A DNA stretch of 64,000 nt, taken from Variovorax sp. J22P240. Its GTDB lineage: Bacteria; Pseudomonadota; Gammaproteobacteria; Burkholderiales; Burkholderiaceae_C. Shown here in pieces: positions 38,669 to 48,205 of this stretch. The DNA lies in assembly GCF_030316855.1 (NCBI RefSeq), contig NZ_JASZYR010000004.1:390359-454358 (forward strand), read 5' to 3'. The stretch's first letter is position 1. Every line of letters begins with the position of its first letter. The position numbers were made by a program, and so were the translations under genes. The notes beneath the pieces were generated by a model. It did not search any database, had not been told where the DNA came from, and worked only from the letters and a program-made list of their open reading frames with translations.

Positions 38669-39454
38669 ATCGTCTCGCCTGCCAACCGTGCTGAACTGCT
38701 CCGTGTCGATGGCGTCACCGTGCGCTTCGGCGGGATCACGGCCCTCGACAAGGTGTCGTTTTCGGTCTCGACCGGGCACATCGTCGGGCTGATCGGCCCC
38801 AACGGTGCGGGCAAGACTACGCTCTTCAACTGCCTCTCCCGGCTCTACGCATTCAGCGAGGGGCGCATTCTTTTCGAAGACCGTTCGCTGGTCGCCACGC
38901 CGGCCCATGGCATCGCGGCGCTCGGCATCGGGCGCACTTTCCAGAACCTGGCGCTGTTCCGGACCATGACGGTGCGACAGAATATCCTGCTCGGCGGGCA
39001 TTGCCGAACGCGCAGCGGATTCTTCGCGAATGCTGTGCGCTTGCCGTGGGTGCGGCGCGAAGAGCAGGCGCTGGGAGCACATGCCGACCAGCTCATCGAT
39101 CTGCTGGATCTGCACAGCGTCGCCGACACCCGGGTGATGGATCTGCCGTTCGGTACCCAGAAGCGCGTCGAACTGGCGCGTGCCCTGGCCAGCCAGCCGA
39201 AGCTGCTGCTGCTCGACGAACCCGCCGGCGGCCTCAACCATGAGGAGGTCGGCAATCTCATGGAGCTGCTGCGGCAGGTGCGTGACCGGCTCAAGCTCAC
39301 GATGCTGCTCGTCGAGCACCACATGAACCTCGTGATGCGGGTGTCGGACAAGGTGGTTGCGCTGGACTTCGGCCGCATCATTGCCGATGGAACCCCGGCC
39401 GAGGTGCAGGCCGACGCCGAGGTAATCCGCGCCTATCTGGGGGGCCAGGCCTGA
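38669..39454 (+). CDS. livG: Branched-chain amino acid type ABC transporter ATP-binding protein LivG
   Basis: ATPase of a LivFGHMJ-type importer: Walker A GPNGAGKTT, signature LPFGTQKRVELARALA, Walker B LLLLDEPAGGLNH and H-loop LVEHHMNLVMRVSD. The fold should begin with the strand LLRVDGVTVRFGG, but the frame has no ATG, GTG or TTG before GTG 38720, which would cut that strand off. A perfect AAGGAG at 38657-38662 sits 6 bases before an ATC codon at 38669, and CTG occurs at 38696. I therefore place the start at 38669 as the best ribosome-site fit, with low certainty. The stop overlaps the livF start (TGATG). Confidence 0.85.
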   Translation: MVSPANRAELLRVDGVTVRFGGITALDKVSFSVSTGHIVGLIGPNGAGKTTLFNCLSRLYAFSEGRILFEDRSLVATPAHGIAALGIGRTFQNLALFRTMTVRQNILLGGHCRTRSGFFANAVRLPWVRREEQALGAHADQLIDLLDLHSVADTRVMDLPFGTQKRVELARALASQPKLLLLDEPAGGLNHEEVGNLMELLRQVRDRLKLTMLLVEHHMNLVMRVSDKVVALDFGRIIADGTPAEVQADAEVIRAYLGGQA

Positions 39455-40167
39455 TGGCCGCGCTGCTCGAAGTGCGCGGCCTGCACGCGCAGTACGGTCC
39501 GAGCAAGGTCCTGCACGGCATGGACTTCGGCGTGGAGGAGGGCGGCATCACCACCATCCTCGGAGCGAACGGCGCGGGCAAGACCACGACCCTGCGCGCT
39601 GTCTGCGGCATGGTGAAGACGCAGGGCGAGATCGTCTTCGCGGCGACGCGCATCGACGGACGCTCGACCGAAGGCATCGTCCGCATGGGTGTGGCCCACG
39701 TGCCTGACGGGCGCGGCACCTTCGTGAACCTGAGCGTCGACGAGAACCTGCGCCTGGGCGCCTACACGCGGCGCGACAAGTCGGAGGTGGCCGCAGACTT
39801 CGAGCGCGTCTACGACTACTTTCCGCGTTTGAGGGAGCGCAGGCGCCAGCAAGCCGGAACCTTGTCGGGCGGCGAACAGCAGATGCTGGCTGTGTCGCGT
39901 GCGCTGATGCTGCGGCCGCGCCTGCTTTTGCTCGACGAGCCTTCCTTCGGGCTCGCGCCGCGCATCGTGCAGGAGCTTTTCGAGATCTTCCGCGAGATCA
40001 ATCGGCGCGACCGCGTCAGCATGCTGCTGGTGGAGCAGAACGCGGCGCTGGCGTTGAACCTGGCCGACCAGGCCTACCTGCTGGAAACCGGCCGCGTCGT
40101 GATCTCGGGCACCGCCGAGGCCATCCGCAGCGATGAGGCGGTGCGGCGTTCGTACCTCGGCTACTAG
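39454..40167 (+). CDS. livF: Branched-chain amino acid type ABC transporter ATP-binding protein LivF
   Basis: This 237-residue second ATPase of the importer has Walker A GANGAGKTT, the signature LSGGEQQMLAVSRALM, Walker B LLLLDEPSFGLAP (the LivF-type SxGLAP) and H-loop LVEQNAALALNLAD. It heterodimerises with LivG to drive transport. Its ATG shares one base with the livG stop, so translation is coupled. livH follows after 10 bases. Confidence 0.94.
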   Translation: MAALLEVRGLHAQYGPSKVLHGMDFGVEEGGITTILGANGAGKTTTLRAVCGMVKTQGEIVFAATRIDGRSTEGIVRMGVAHVPDGRGTFVNLSVDENLRLGAYTRRDKSEVAADFERVYDYFPRLRERRRQQAGTLSGGEQQMLAVSRALMLRPRLLLLDEPSFGLAPRIVQELFEIFREINRRDRVSMLLVEQNAALALNLADQAYLLETGRVVISGTAEAIRSDEAVRRSYLGY

Positions 40168-40177
40168 CCCCCTCCAT

Positions 40178-41047
40178 ATGAACGTCCTGCTCCATCAAGT
40201 GCTCTCCGGTCTTGCGACGGGCGGCATCTATGCGAGCGTGGCGCTGGCGCTGGTGATGATCTACCAGGCCACGCACCTGGTGAATTTCGCGCAGGGCGAA
40301 ATGGCGATGTTCTCCACCTACATCGCGTGGAGCCTCATCCAGGCCGGCGTGCCGTACTGGGGGGCGTTCTTCATCACGGTGGGTGTCGCCTTCGTGCTCG
40401 GCGTGCTGATCGAGAGAATCATCGTGCAACCGGTGGAGAACGCGCCCATCCTGTCGGTCGTGATCGTGTTCATCGGCCTGCTGGTGATCCTCAACAGCCT
40501 GGCGGGGTGGATCTTCTCGTACACGATCAAGCCTTTCCCGAGCCCGTTCCCCACCGACCCGCTGTTTGGCAATTCGTACGTGTCCTCGCACGAACTGGGC
40601 TCCATCGGCATCACGCTGACGGTGCTCGCGCTCGTCTTCGTGTTCTTCCGCTTCACGCCGCTGGGCCTGGCGATGCGTGCGGCCGCGCAGAACCCGGAAT
40701 CGAGCCGGCTGGTGGGCATCCGCGTCGGCTGGATGCTGGCGCTCGGCTGGGGACTGGCGGCGGCCATCGGATCGATCGCCGGCATCATGGTCGCGCCCAC
40801 TGTGTTCCTCGAGCCGAACATGATGGCCGGCATCCTGCTGTATTCCTTTGCCGCGGCGTTGCTCGGCGGCATCGACAGTCCGGGCGGCGCGGTGCTCGGC
40901 GGCTTCATCGTCGGCGTGCTGGAGAACCTGGTCGGGGCCATCCTCGGCACCGAGCTGAAGCTGACGGTCGCATTGGTGCTGATCGTCGGCGTGCTCGTGA
41001 TCCGGCCGTCCGGCTTGTTCGGCAAGGTCCACATCACGCGGGTTTGA
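40178..41047 (+). CDS. livH: Branched-chain amino acid type ABC transporter permease LivH
   Basis: This 289-residue inner-membrane permease starts at ATG 40178 (MNVLLHQVLSGLATGGIYASV). It has about eight hydrophobic segments. The conserved NFAQGEMAMFSTYIAW motif is in the first third, and the cytoplasmic loop with AMRAAAQNPESSRLVGI contacts the ATPases. It forms the channel with LivM, whose gene starts 3 bases after its stop. Confidence 0.94.
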   Translation: MNVLLHQVLSGLATGGIYASVALALVMIYQATHLVNFAQGEMAMFSTYIAWSLIQAGVPYWGAFFITVGVAFVLGVLIERIIVQPVENAPILSVVIVFIGLLVILNSLAGWIFSYTIKPFPSPFPTDPLFGNSYVSSHELGSIGITLTVLALVFVFFRFTPLGLAMRAAAQNPESSRLVGIRVGWMLALGWGLAAAIGSIAGIMVAPTVFLEPNMMAGILLYSFAAALLGGIDSPGGAVLGGFIVGVLENLVGAILGTELKLTVALVLIVGVLVIRPSGLFGKVHITRV

Positions 41048-41050
41048 ACC

Positions 41051-42037
41051 ATGGCCATACCCAACGAACCGATCGGCGCCACATCGGGTAAGGCGCGGCT
41101 TGCGGGACTGCTGCTCCTGCTCGTCATCGCGTGTGCGCTCCCATTCCTGGTCAGCAACTACCGGGTCTTCCAGTTCACGCTCGCGCTGGTCTACGCCATC
41201 GCGTTGCTGGGCCTGAACATGCTGACGGGCTACAACGGCCAGATCTCGCTCGGCCACGGCGCCTTCTATGCGATCGGCGCCTACGTTGCGGCAATCCTCA
41301 TGGACAAGTTCGGCGTGCCCTACTGGCTGACCGTGCCGGTCGCCGGCGCGGTGTGCCTGCTGGCGGGCTTCCTGTTCGGCTTGCCGGCGCTTCGCCTGGA
41401 AGGCCTCTACCTGGCGCTGGCCACCTTTGCCCTCGGCGTGGCGATGCCGCAGATCCTCAAGTACAAGCACCTCGAGCATTGGACGGGCGGCGCGCAAGGC
41501 ATCGTCATCGTGAAGCCCGAGGCCCCGGAGTGGACGGGGTTGACGCAGGACCAATGGCTGTATTTCGTCGTGCTGGCTTGCCTGCTGTTGCTGTTCGTCA
41601 TCGGTTGGAACCTGCTGCGCGGCCGCATGGGGCGGGCGATGGTTGCCATCCGCGACCAGCCGATCGCGGCACAGGCGATGGGCGTCAACACCGCCATGGT
41701 CAAGTCGTTGACTTTCGGCGTCTCGGCGATGTACACCGGCATCGCCGGAGCCTTGGGAGCGATCGTGATCCAGTTCGTCGCACCGGATTCATTCAACATC
41801 TTCCTGTCGATCACGCTCGTGGTGGGCATAGTGATCGGCGGGCTGGCGTCGATCCAGGGCGCGATCTTCGGGGCTGTGTTCATCCAGTTCATTCCGAATG
41901 TCGCCGACCAGATCTCGAAGGCCGCGCCTTGGGCGATCTACGGCGTGTTCCTCATCGTGTTCATGTATGTCATGCCGGGCGGAGTGGCCGGTTTGATCCG
42001 CATCCTCTTCGGTCGATTTCAAAGGCGCAGACGCTGA
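41051..42037 (+). CDS. livM: Branched-chain amino acid type ABC transporter permease LivM
   Basis: This 328-residue permease shows the LivM hallmarks ALLGLNMLTGYNGQISLGHGAFYAIGAY (split by normal spacing) and the loop RGRMGRAMVAIRDQPIAAQAMGVN. The C-terminal half carries GALGAIVIQFVAPDSFN and GGLASIQGAIFGAVF. There are roughly ten membrane spans. A 77-base gap separates it from the binding-protein gene livK. Confidence 0.94.
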   Translation: MAIPNEPIGATSGKARLAGLLLLLVIACALPFLVSNYRVFQFTLALVYAIALLGLNMLTGYNGQISLGHGAFYAIGAYVAAILMDKFGVPYWLTVPVAGAVCLLAGFLFGLPALRLEGLYLALATFALGVAMPQILKYKHLEHWTGGAQGIVIVKPEAPEWTGLTQDQWLYFVVLACLLLLFVIGWNLLRGRMGRAMVAIRDQPIAAQAMGVNTAMVKSLTFGVSAMYTGIAGALGAIVIQFVAPDSFNIFLSITLVVGIVIGGLASIQGAIFGAVFIQFIPNVADQISKAAPWAIYGVFLIVFMYVMPGGVAGLIRILFGRFQRRRR

Positions 42038-42114
42038 GAAGTTCGTGTTCTCGTCCGGTTCCCGGCCCGCAGGCCGGTCCGATTTGTGTTCGATGACATT
42101 GAAGGAGACACATC

Positions 42115-43344
42115 ATGAAGTTCAGTCCAGACCGTCGTGCAACCTTGCTCGCCGGCGCAGCGGCGGTCGCCTTGGCCGTCGTCGCCGCACCAGCCACCGC
42201 ACAGAAGAAATACGGCCCCGGCGCCTCCGACACCGAAATCAAGCTCGGCCAGACCATGCCCTACAGCGGACCGGCCTCGGCCTACGGGACGATCGGCAAG
42301 CTCCAGCAGGCCTACTTCAAGATGATCAACGAGAACGGCGGCATCAACGGCCGCAAGATCACCCTGATCAGCCTGGACGATGGGTACAGCCCGCCGAAGA
42401 CCGTCGAGCAGGTGCGCAAGCTGGTCGAGCAGGACGAAGTGCTCGCGCTGTTCCAGACGCTGGGCACGCCGAGCAACTCGGCGATTCACAAGTACGTCAA
42501 CGCCAAGAAGGTGCCACACCTGCTGCTCGCCACCGGCGCGACGAAATGGGCCGACCCCAAGAACTTCCCCTGGACGCTCGGCTTCAACCTGAGCTACCAG
42601 GCCGAGGGAATCATGTACGCCAAGTACCTGCTGAAGGAAAAGCCCAACGCGAAGATCGCGATCCTTTATCAGAACGACGACTACGGCAAGGACGTGCTCA
42701 AGGGCGTCAAGGACGGCCTGGGGGCGAAAGGCGCCAAGATGATCGTTGCCGAGGCCACGTACGAGGTGACGGATCCCACCGTCGATTCGCAAATCGTCAC
42801 CCTGCAGGGCTCCGGCGCAGACACCTTCATCAACATCACCACGCCCAAGTTCGGGGCGCAGGCCATCCGCAAGGCCTTCGACTCGGGTTGGAAGCCGCTG
42901 CACATCGTCAACAACGTCGCAGCCTCGGTGGGTTCCGTGCTCACGCCGGCCGGGCTCGACAAATCGACGGGCCTGCTCACCATGCAGTACTACAAGGATC
43001 CGAACGATCCGCAATGGAAGGACGACCCCGCAATGCTGGAATGGCGCGCCTTCATGGGCCGCTACTACCGCGAGGGTGATCCGAAGGACGCGTCCAACCT
43101 CTATGCCTATCTGGCGGCGCAGACCATGGTCCAGATTCTGAAGCAGGCCGGCAACGACCTGTCGCGCGAAAACGTGATGAAGCAGGCCGCCAACATCAAG
43201 AACCTGAAGTTGCCGCTGCTGTTGACGGGCATGTCGCTCAATACGACGCCGACCGACTTCTTCATCGTCAAGCAGGGGCAATTGGCTCGCTTCACCGGCA
43301 CGCAGTGGCAAGGCTTCGGTGACCTGGTCAGCACCGCCGATTGA
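42115..43344 (+). CDS. livK: ABC transporter substrate-binding protein, LivK type
   Basis: This 409-residue periplasmic protein has an N-terminal signal peptide (RRATLLAGAAAVALAVVAAPATAQ). The type I binding-protein fold follows: IKLGQTMPYSGPASAYGTIGK, split as usual; NENGGINGRKITLISLDDGYSPPKTVEQVR with the typical hinge order; and IAILYQNDDYGKDVLKGV. Ligands of this family include branched-chain amino acids but also amides, urea and aromatic acids, so the livK name states the family and not the ligand. It completes livGFHMK. GGAG upstream of the ATG is a good ribosome site. Confidence 0.9.
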   Translation: MKFSPDRRATLLAGAAAVALAVVAAPATAQKKYGPGASDTEIKLGQTMPYSGPASAYGTIGKLQQAYFKMINENGGINGRKITLISLDDGYSPPKTVEQVRKLVEQDEVLALFQTLGTPSNSAIHKYVNAKKVPHLLLATGATKWADPKNFPWTLGFNLSYQAEGIMYAKYLLKEKPNAKIAILYQNDDYGKDVLKGVKDGLGAKGAKMIVAEATYEVTDPTVDSQIVTLQGSGADTFINITTPKFGAQAIRKAFDSGWKPLHIVNNVAASVGSVLTPAGLDKSTGLLTMQYYKDPNDPQWKDDPAMLEWRAFMGRYYREGDPKDASNLYAYLAAQTMVQILKQAGNDLSRENVMKQAANIKNLKLPLLLTGMSLNTTPTDFFIVKQGQLARFTGTQWQGFGDLVSTAD

Positions 43345-43400
43345 CGCGGCCCCCCGTGATACAACCGCTTCCGAGCCCGCGATGGGACGGTTGTTGAGCA

Positions 43401-43976
43401 ATGAGCAAGGCATTCACGAAAGAAAGCGACACGGACGACGAGGACGGCGGCGAGAGCGGTGCGCTGCCCCCGTTGCCTGCGGGCGGCAAGAACTACATGA
43501 CGCCCGCGGGCTATGCACGCCTGCGCGCCGAGTTGCTGAATCTCATGGACGAGGAGCGGCCGAAGGTGGTCGAGGCGGTTCACTGGGCGGCGAAGAACGG
43601 CGATCGGTCGGAGAACGGCGACTATCTCTACGGCAAGAAGCGGCTGCGCGAGATCGATCGCCGAATCCGCTTCCTGACGAAGCGGCTCGAAGTGGCGGAG
43701 GTCACCGATCCCTCGGTGCACCACGGCAGAGACCAGGTGTTTTTCGGCTCCACGGTGCGCTACGCGGACGAAACCGGTGAGGAGCGCGAAGTCACCATCC
43801 TGGGCATCGATGAGGCCGACAGCGCCCAATCCCAGGTCAGCTGGATTTCGCCGATCGCCCGCGCACTGCTCAAGGCGAGAGAGGGCGACGTGGTCAAGCT
43901 CGCGACGCCCGGCGGCGTGCACGACATCGAGGTGTTGTCGGTCACCTATCCGCCGCCTTCGACCAGCTCGGCCTGA
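43401..43976 (+). CDS. greB: Transcription elongation factor GreB
   Basis: This 191-residue factor binds the RNA polymerase secondary channel and stimulates cleavage of backtracked RNA. The N-terminal coiled coil (YMTPAGYARLRAELLNL, then NGDRSENGDYLYGKKRLREIDRRI) carries the acidic tip with the essential Asp/Glu pair. The C-terminal FKBP-like part has VFFGSTVRYADETGEE and the SWISPIARALLKAREGD motif typical of GreB. The first 30 residues are an acidic extension (DTDDEDGGES) not found in E. coli GreB. It is convergent with spoT. Confidence 0.93.
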   Translation: MSKAFTKESDTDDEDGGESGALPPLPAGGKNYMTPAGYARLRAELLNLMDEERPKVVEAVHWAAKNGDRSENGDYLYGKKRLREIDRRIRFLTKRLEVAEVTDPSVHHGRDQVFFGSTVRYADETGEEREVTILGIDEADSAQSQVSWISPIARALLKAREGDVVKLATPGGVHDIEVLSVTYPPPSTSSA

Positions 43977-43988
43977 ACGGCCGCCAGT

Positions 43989-46244
43989 TCAGGGCGCGGG
44001 GATGGTTCGCGCCGCCGCGAGCACGGAGGAGGTCCGGCGCACCGCACGCAGAACGGCTTCGAGATGCGTGCGGTCGCGCACGGCGATCACGAAACGAAGA
44101 TCCGTCGAATCCTGTGGCGTCTCGTCGGCCATTTCCACGTGCGTGATGTCGGCCTCGGCGTCGGCGAGCGTCGCTGCGACGCGCGCCAGCACGCCCTTGT
44201 CGTTGCGCACCGTGATGATGACGCCGGTCTCGAAGGTGCGGACTGGGTCGTCGGCCCATTCGACCGCGAAGAACCGCTCGCTGTCCTTGTAGCGCAAGCG
44301 TTGGCCGACGCCGCATTCATCGGTGTGGACGACCAGGCCTTCGCCATGGCCGAGGTAGCCGACGATCGAATCGCCCGGAATCGGCCGGCAGCACAGTGCA
44401 AAGCGCACGGAGGAGTTTTCGCTCCCGTCCAACGTGACGGCGCCTTGCGAAACGCCTTCGTGCGCGGTAAAGCGCTCGCGGCTCAGCATCAGCGCATCGG
44501 GCTTTTCGCCGCGTTCGGCCAGCAGCGCCATGAGCCGCTTTGCGACGATGCTGGCGATGCGCTTGCCCAGCCCGATGTCGGTCAGCAGTTCGGAGCGCGT
44601 GCGGTTGCCGGTGAATCGCAGCAGCTTTTCCCAGAGTTGCTGGTGTTCCGCGTCGTCGTCCGGCAGATTGCCCAGGCCCTCGGCGCGCAGCGCCTGGGCG
44701 AGCAGCTTTTCGCCCAGCCCTTCGGATTCGGCGTGGGCGAGGGTCTTGAGATAGTGGCGAATCTTCGAGCGCGCACGGCCGGTTCGAACGAAGCCGAGCC
44801 ACGCGGGATTCGGCGTCGACACCGGCGCCGTGATGATCTCGACCACGTCGCCGTTCTTGAGCTCGGTGCGCAGCGGAACCTGGTCGCCATTGATGCGCGC
44901 GGCGGACGTGTGATCGCCGATGTTGCTGTGGATCGCATAGGCGAAGTCGACCACGGTCGCGCCGCGCGGCAGCGCCATGATCTGGCTCTTGGGCGTGAAC
45001 ACGTAGACCGCATCGGGAAACAGGTCGACCTTGACGTGGTCCCAGAACTCCGCGGCGTCGCGCGTTTCATCCTGGATGTCGAGCAGCGACTGCAGCCATT
45101 TGGCGCCGAGTCGTTCGCTGGTGGTTGCCGCCGCAGGCTCCGCGGCCTTGTAGAGCCAATGCGCCGCGACGCCGGACTCGGCGACGACGTGCATGGCCTC
45201 GGTGCGCAGCTGGAACTCGACGTTCACGCCCGCAGGGCCCACCAGTGTGGTGTGCAGCGACTGGTAGCCGTTGAGCTTGGCAATCGCGATGTGGTCCTTG
45301 AACTTGCCGGGCAGCGGCTTGTACATCTGGTGCAGGATGCCCAGGCCGGTGTAGCAGGAGATCACCGTTGGCACGATGAGCCGGAAACCGTAGATGTCGG
45401 TCACCTGGGCGAAGCTCAGATGCTTTTCGTCCATCTTTCGGTAGATGGAATAGAGCGTCTTCTCGCGCCCGGCGATTCGCACGCTCATGCCAGCGGCGGA
45501 GAAGGCCGTTTCGACCTCCTGCTGCACCTTCTGGATCAGGTCGCGTCGTCGCCCGCGCGCCTTGGCAACTGCTTTTGCCAGGATGGTGTAGCGCCATGGC
45601 CGCAGATGGCGAAACGACAGGTCCTGCAGTTCGCGATAAGTCTGGTTGAGGCCGAGCCGGTGGGCGATGGGCGCGTAGATCTCGAGAGTTTCGCGCGAGA
45701 TGCGGGCCCATTTCTCGCGTGGCGCGTCGTCCAGCGTGCGCATGTTGTGCGTCCGGTCCGCCAGCTTGACCAGGATGACCCGCACATCGCGCGCCATGGC
45801 GAGAAGCATCTTGCGGAACGACTCCGCCTGGTTCTCCTCGCGCGTGTTGAAGCGCAGCTTGTCGAGCTTCGTGAGACCGTCGACCAGCTCCGCGACCGGG
45901 GCCCCGAATCGCTCGATCAACTCCGACTTGGTGACGCCGCAATCCTCGATCGCGTCGTGCAGCAGGGCGGCCATCAAGGCCTGCGCGTCGAGCTTCCATT
46001 CCGCGCACTGCGCGGCTACGGCGATCGGATGGGTGATGTAGGGCTCGCCGCTGTTGCGCAACTGCCCCAGATGAGCTTCGTCGGCGAAGCGGTAGGCGCG
46101 GCGGACTTGTTCGACATCTTCCGCGCCCAGATAGTCCAGGCGATCGGTCAGCGCCGCGAAGCTGGCGGCGGCCGCATTCAGCGCCGCCGGGCTCGGCCGG
46201 GGGCTCGGGGAGGCCTCTAACTGGGGCTTGACGACCGCGCTCAT
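43989..46244 (-). CDS. spoT: Bifunctional (p)ppGpp synthetase/hydrolase SpoT/Rel
   Basis: This 751-residue enzyme controls the stringent response. Start ATG 46244 gives MSAVVKPQLE; an upstream Met would add unrelated residues. Domains run in order. The HD hydrolase has HPIAV at residue 72 and LLHDAIEDC with His96/Asp97. The synthetase shows REKTLYSIYRKM, DIYGFRLIV and GYQSLHTTL. The TGS domain contains VFTPKSQIMALPRGATVVDFAYAIH with its normal break, and the ACT domain is at the end (VRNDKGVLARVAATLADAEADI). Both catalytic halves look intact. It follows the rpoZ terminator, so it needs its own promoter in 46245-46290. Confidence 0.95.
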   Translation of the reverse strand: MSAVVKPQLEASPSPRPSPAALNAAAASFAALTDRLDYLGAEDVEQVRRAYRFADEAHLGQLRNSGEPYITHPIAVAAQCAEWKLDAQALMAALLHDAIEDCGVTKSELIERFGAPVAELVDGLTKLDKLRFNTREENQAESFRKMLLAMARDVRVILVKLADRTHNMRTLDDAPREKWARISRETLEIYAPIAHRLGLNQTYRELQDLSFRHLRPWRYTILAKAVAKARGRRRDLIQKVQQEVETAFSAAGMSVRIAGREKTLYSIYRKMDEKHLSFAQVTDIYGFRLIVPTVISCYTGLGILHQMYKPLPGKFKDHIAIAKLNGYQSLHTTLVGPAGVNVEFQLRTEAMHVVAESGVAAHWLYKAAEPAAATTSERLGAKWLQSLLDIQDETRDAAEFWDHVKVDLFPDAVYVFTPKSQIMALPRGATVVDFAYAIHSNIGDHTSAARINGDQVPLRTELKNGDVVEIITAPVSTPNPAWLGFVRTGRARSKIRHYLKTLAHAESEGLGEKLLAQALRAEGLGNLPDDDAEHQQLWEKLLRFTGNRTRSELLTDIGLGKRIASIVAKRLMALLAERGEKPDALMLSRERFTAHEGVSQGAVTLDGSENSSVRFALCCRPIPGDSIVGYLGHGEGLVVHTDECGVGQRLRYKDSERFFAVEWADDPVRTFETGVIITVRNDKGVLARVAATLADAEADITHVEMADETPQDSTDLRFVIAVRDRTHLEAVLRAVRRTSSVLAAARTIPAP

Positions 46245-46287
46245 GACTCCCACTTTAGCGTGCCAGCCAATGGGACGCATTCAGGCA

Positions 46288-46315
46288 CAAAAAAAGCACC
46301 GCGTACGGTGCTTCC
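46288..46315 (-). terminator. Rho-independent terminator after rpoZ
   Basis: On the minus strand an 8-bp stem AAGCACCG/CGGTGCTT with loop TACG is followed by TTTTTTT. It lies 24 bases beyond the rpoZ stop and separates the yicC-gmk-rpoZ unit from spoT. Confidence 0.88.
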
Positions 46316-46336
46316 TTGTTGCATGTGAGCATCAAC

Positions 46337-46540
46337 TTAGCCGGGAACCTTCTTCAGCATTTCAAGGCCGATCTTGCCTTCGGCGATTTCGCGCAGGGCG
46401 GTCACGCCGGGCTTGTTCTTGCTCTCGATCTTGGGAGCATGGCCCTGGCTCAGCATGCGCGCACGGTAGGTGGCAGCGAGCACGAGCTGGAAGCGGTTCG
46501 GAATGTGTTGCAGGCAATCTTCGACGGTGATGCGGGCCAT
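46337..46540 (-). CDS. rpoZ: RNA polymerase omega subunit
   Basis: This 67-residue omega protein assists assembly of RNA polymerase and contributes to the ppGpp site. It begins [21 protein letters not shown] and contains the conserved [11 protein letters not shown] helix. It has the shorter beta-proteobacterial form with a GLEMLKKVP end. It lies 29 bases after gmk and before a strong terminator. The gmk-rpoZ-spoT order places guanine nucleotide and (p)ppGpp genes together. Confidence 0.95.
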   Translation of the reverse strand: MARITVEDCLQHIPNRFQLVLAATYRARMLSQGHAPKIESKNKPGVTALREIAEGKIGLEMLKKVPG

Positions 46541-46569
46541 GAGGATCTTTCGGCGGTGGGGTGGGCGGA

Positions 46570-47190
46570 TCAGGGGATGTTCAGCGCGGCAAAGGTGCTT
46601 GCACGCGCGCGGCGCTGTGCGGAGTAGCGGAGCCGCTGAGCGTGGACTATCGCCTTCAAGTCGAAAAGTGCGCGCTCAAATACCTCATTGATTATAACGA
46701 AGTCGAATTCGCTGGCGCGGGCCATCTCCTCGGCGGCGTTTCTCAGCCTCAGTTCGATGATCGCGGCGCTGTCTTCCCCGCGGCGTTCGAGCCGGGAACG
46801 CAACTCTTCCCAGCTCGGCGGCAGGATGAAGATCATCACTGCATTCGAAAAGGTCTTTCGGATCTGGAGAGCGCCCTGAAAGTCGATTTCGAGGATGACG
46901 TCCGCTCCTTGGGCGATGCGCTCCTCGATGGCCTTCTTGGACGTGCCGTAGCGTTGACCGTGCACGTGCGCCCATTCGACGAAGGCATCGGCCGCCACCA
47001 TGGAATCGAACTCCGAATGGGATGCAAAGAAGTACTCGCGACCGTGCTTTTCCTGGCCGCGAGGCGGGCGGGTGGTGTGCGAAACCGAGGGTTGCACCGC
47101 GGAGTCGAGTTCCATGAGGGCCTTGACCAGGCTCGATTTGCCGGCGCCGCTGGGCGCCGCGACCACGAAGATGTTGCCGGGATAGTCCAT
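46570..47190 (-). CDS. gmk: Guanylate kinase
   Basis: This 206-residue enzyme phosphorylates GMP to GDP. It shows P-loop [16 protein letters not shown], the GMP-binding [19 protein letters not shown], and the lid and adenine region with [14 protein letters not shown] and [18 protein letters not shown]. The start [10 protein letters not shown] at 47190 is 11 bases after the yicC stop on the same strand. Confidence 0.96.
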   Translation of the reverse strand: MDYPGNIFVVAAPSGAGKSSLVKALMELDSAVQPSVSHTTRPPRGQEKHGREYFFASHSEFDSMVAADAFVEWAHVHGQRYGTSKKAIEERIAQGADVILEIDFQGALQIRKTFSNAVMIFILPPSWEELRSRLERRGEDSAAIIELRLRNAAEEMARASEFDFVIINEVFERALFDLKAIVHAQRLRYSAQRRARASTFAALNIP

Positions 47191-47201
47191 TCGCTGCTTC
47201 T

Positions 47202-48116
47202 CTATTCGATGTTCTGGACTTGCTCGCGCATCTGCTCGATCAGGACCTTCATGTCGACGCCGATGCGCGTCAGTTCGAGCGTTGCCGACTTCGAGCCCAG
47301 GGTGTTGGCCTCGCGATGGAGTTCCTGGATCAGGAAGTCCAGTCGCTTGCCGATCTCGCCGCCCTTTTTCACGAGCCGCTCGATTTCATCGAGATGCGAA
47401 TTCAGGCGCGTCAGTTCCTCGGCGACATCGATGCGAATGGCGAAAGCCGTGGCCTCCGTGAGGGCACGATCCTGAGCCGCTTCCGGCAGCGTGCCACCGC
47501 TCAGGCCCATGGCTTCCTGCCAGCGTTCGAGAAAGCGCGTGCGCTGCTGCTCGACGAGTTGGGGGACCAGCGGCAAGGCCTGGGTTGCGAGCGCTCGCAG
47601 CTGCGTGAGGTGGTCCTGCAGCATCTTGGCGAGGCGGGCGCCTTCACGTTCCCGTGCAGAAAGAAGCGCCTTGAGCGTCTTCTCGGTGACTTCTGCCAGA
47701 TCGGGGGCCCAGTCGCCCCTGGTCGCAGTGTCGCCGGCGGCAAGCCGCAGCACGTCGGCAACGCTCAGTTCGCGCGCGTCCGGAAGCCATGCCTTGACGT
47801 TGTCCTGCAGGCCGTTGAGCCTTTGCAGCAGCTTGGCCGAGGGCTCGCCGATGCCGGCATTGGCGGTGTTTTCGATCGCCGCTCTCACCTCGACCTTGCC
47901 GCGCTTGAGCTGCCCTGTGAGCAGTTCGCGCAGCGCCGGTTCGTGCTGGCGCAGTTCCTCGGGCAGCTTGAAGGTCAGGTCGAGAAATCGGCTGTTGACC
48001 GAGCGGATTTCGACCCCGAGCCGGGCTGCGGCGTGCGGCCGCGCGTCGGCTTCGGAGTGGCTGCCTGCGGGGCCGCTTTGGCCGCTGGCATAGCCGGTCA
48101 TGCTGTAAACTGGCAT
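47202..48116 (-). CDS. YicC family protein (putative endoribonuclease)
   Basis: This 304-residue protein begins [15 protein letters not shown] and contains the family patterns [34 protein letters not shown] and the C-terminal [20 protein letters not shown] with its His/Glu residues, characteristic of DUF1732. YicC proteins have been linked to RNA cleavage and stress survival; the exact role here is unknown. A short Ala/His-rich insertion near residues 15-32 ([16 protein letters not shown]) makes it about 12 residues longer than usual. It starts the yicC-gmk-rpoZ unit and is divergent from the kinase gene. Confidence 0.92.
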   Translation of the reverse strand: MPVYSMTGYASGQSGPAGSHSEADARPHAAARLGVEIRSVNSRFLDLTFKLPEELRQHEPALRELLTGQLKRGKVEVRAAIENTANAGIGEPSAKLLQRLNGLQDNVKAWLPDARELSVADVLRLAAGDTATRGDWAPDLAEVTEKTLKALLSAREREGARLAKMLQDHLTQLRALATQALPLVPQLVEQQRTRFLERWQEAMGLSGGTLPEAAQDRALTEATAFAIRIDVAEELTRLNSHLDEIERLVKKGGEIGKRLDFLIQELHREANTLGSKSATLELTRIGVDMKVLIEQMREQVQNIE

Positions 48117-48205
48117 TGCGCCTCACTGTGATTTGTTGCTCGCACCGTGGCGTCGGCACAGCGTTCGCTTGCCGCACCATCGCCTTCGGGCGAAACTCCC
48201 GGATT

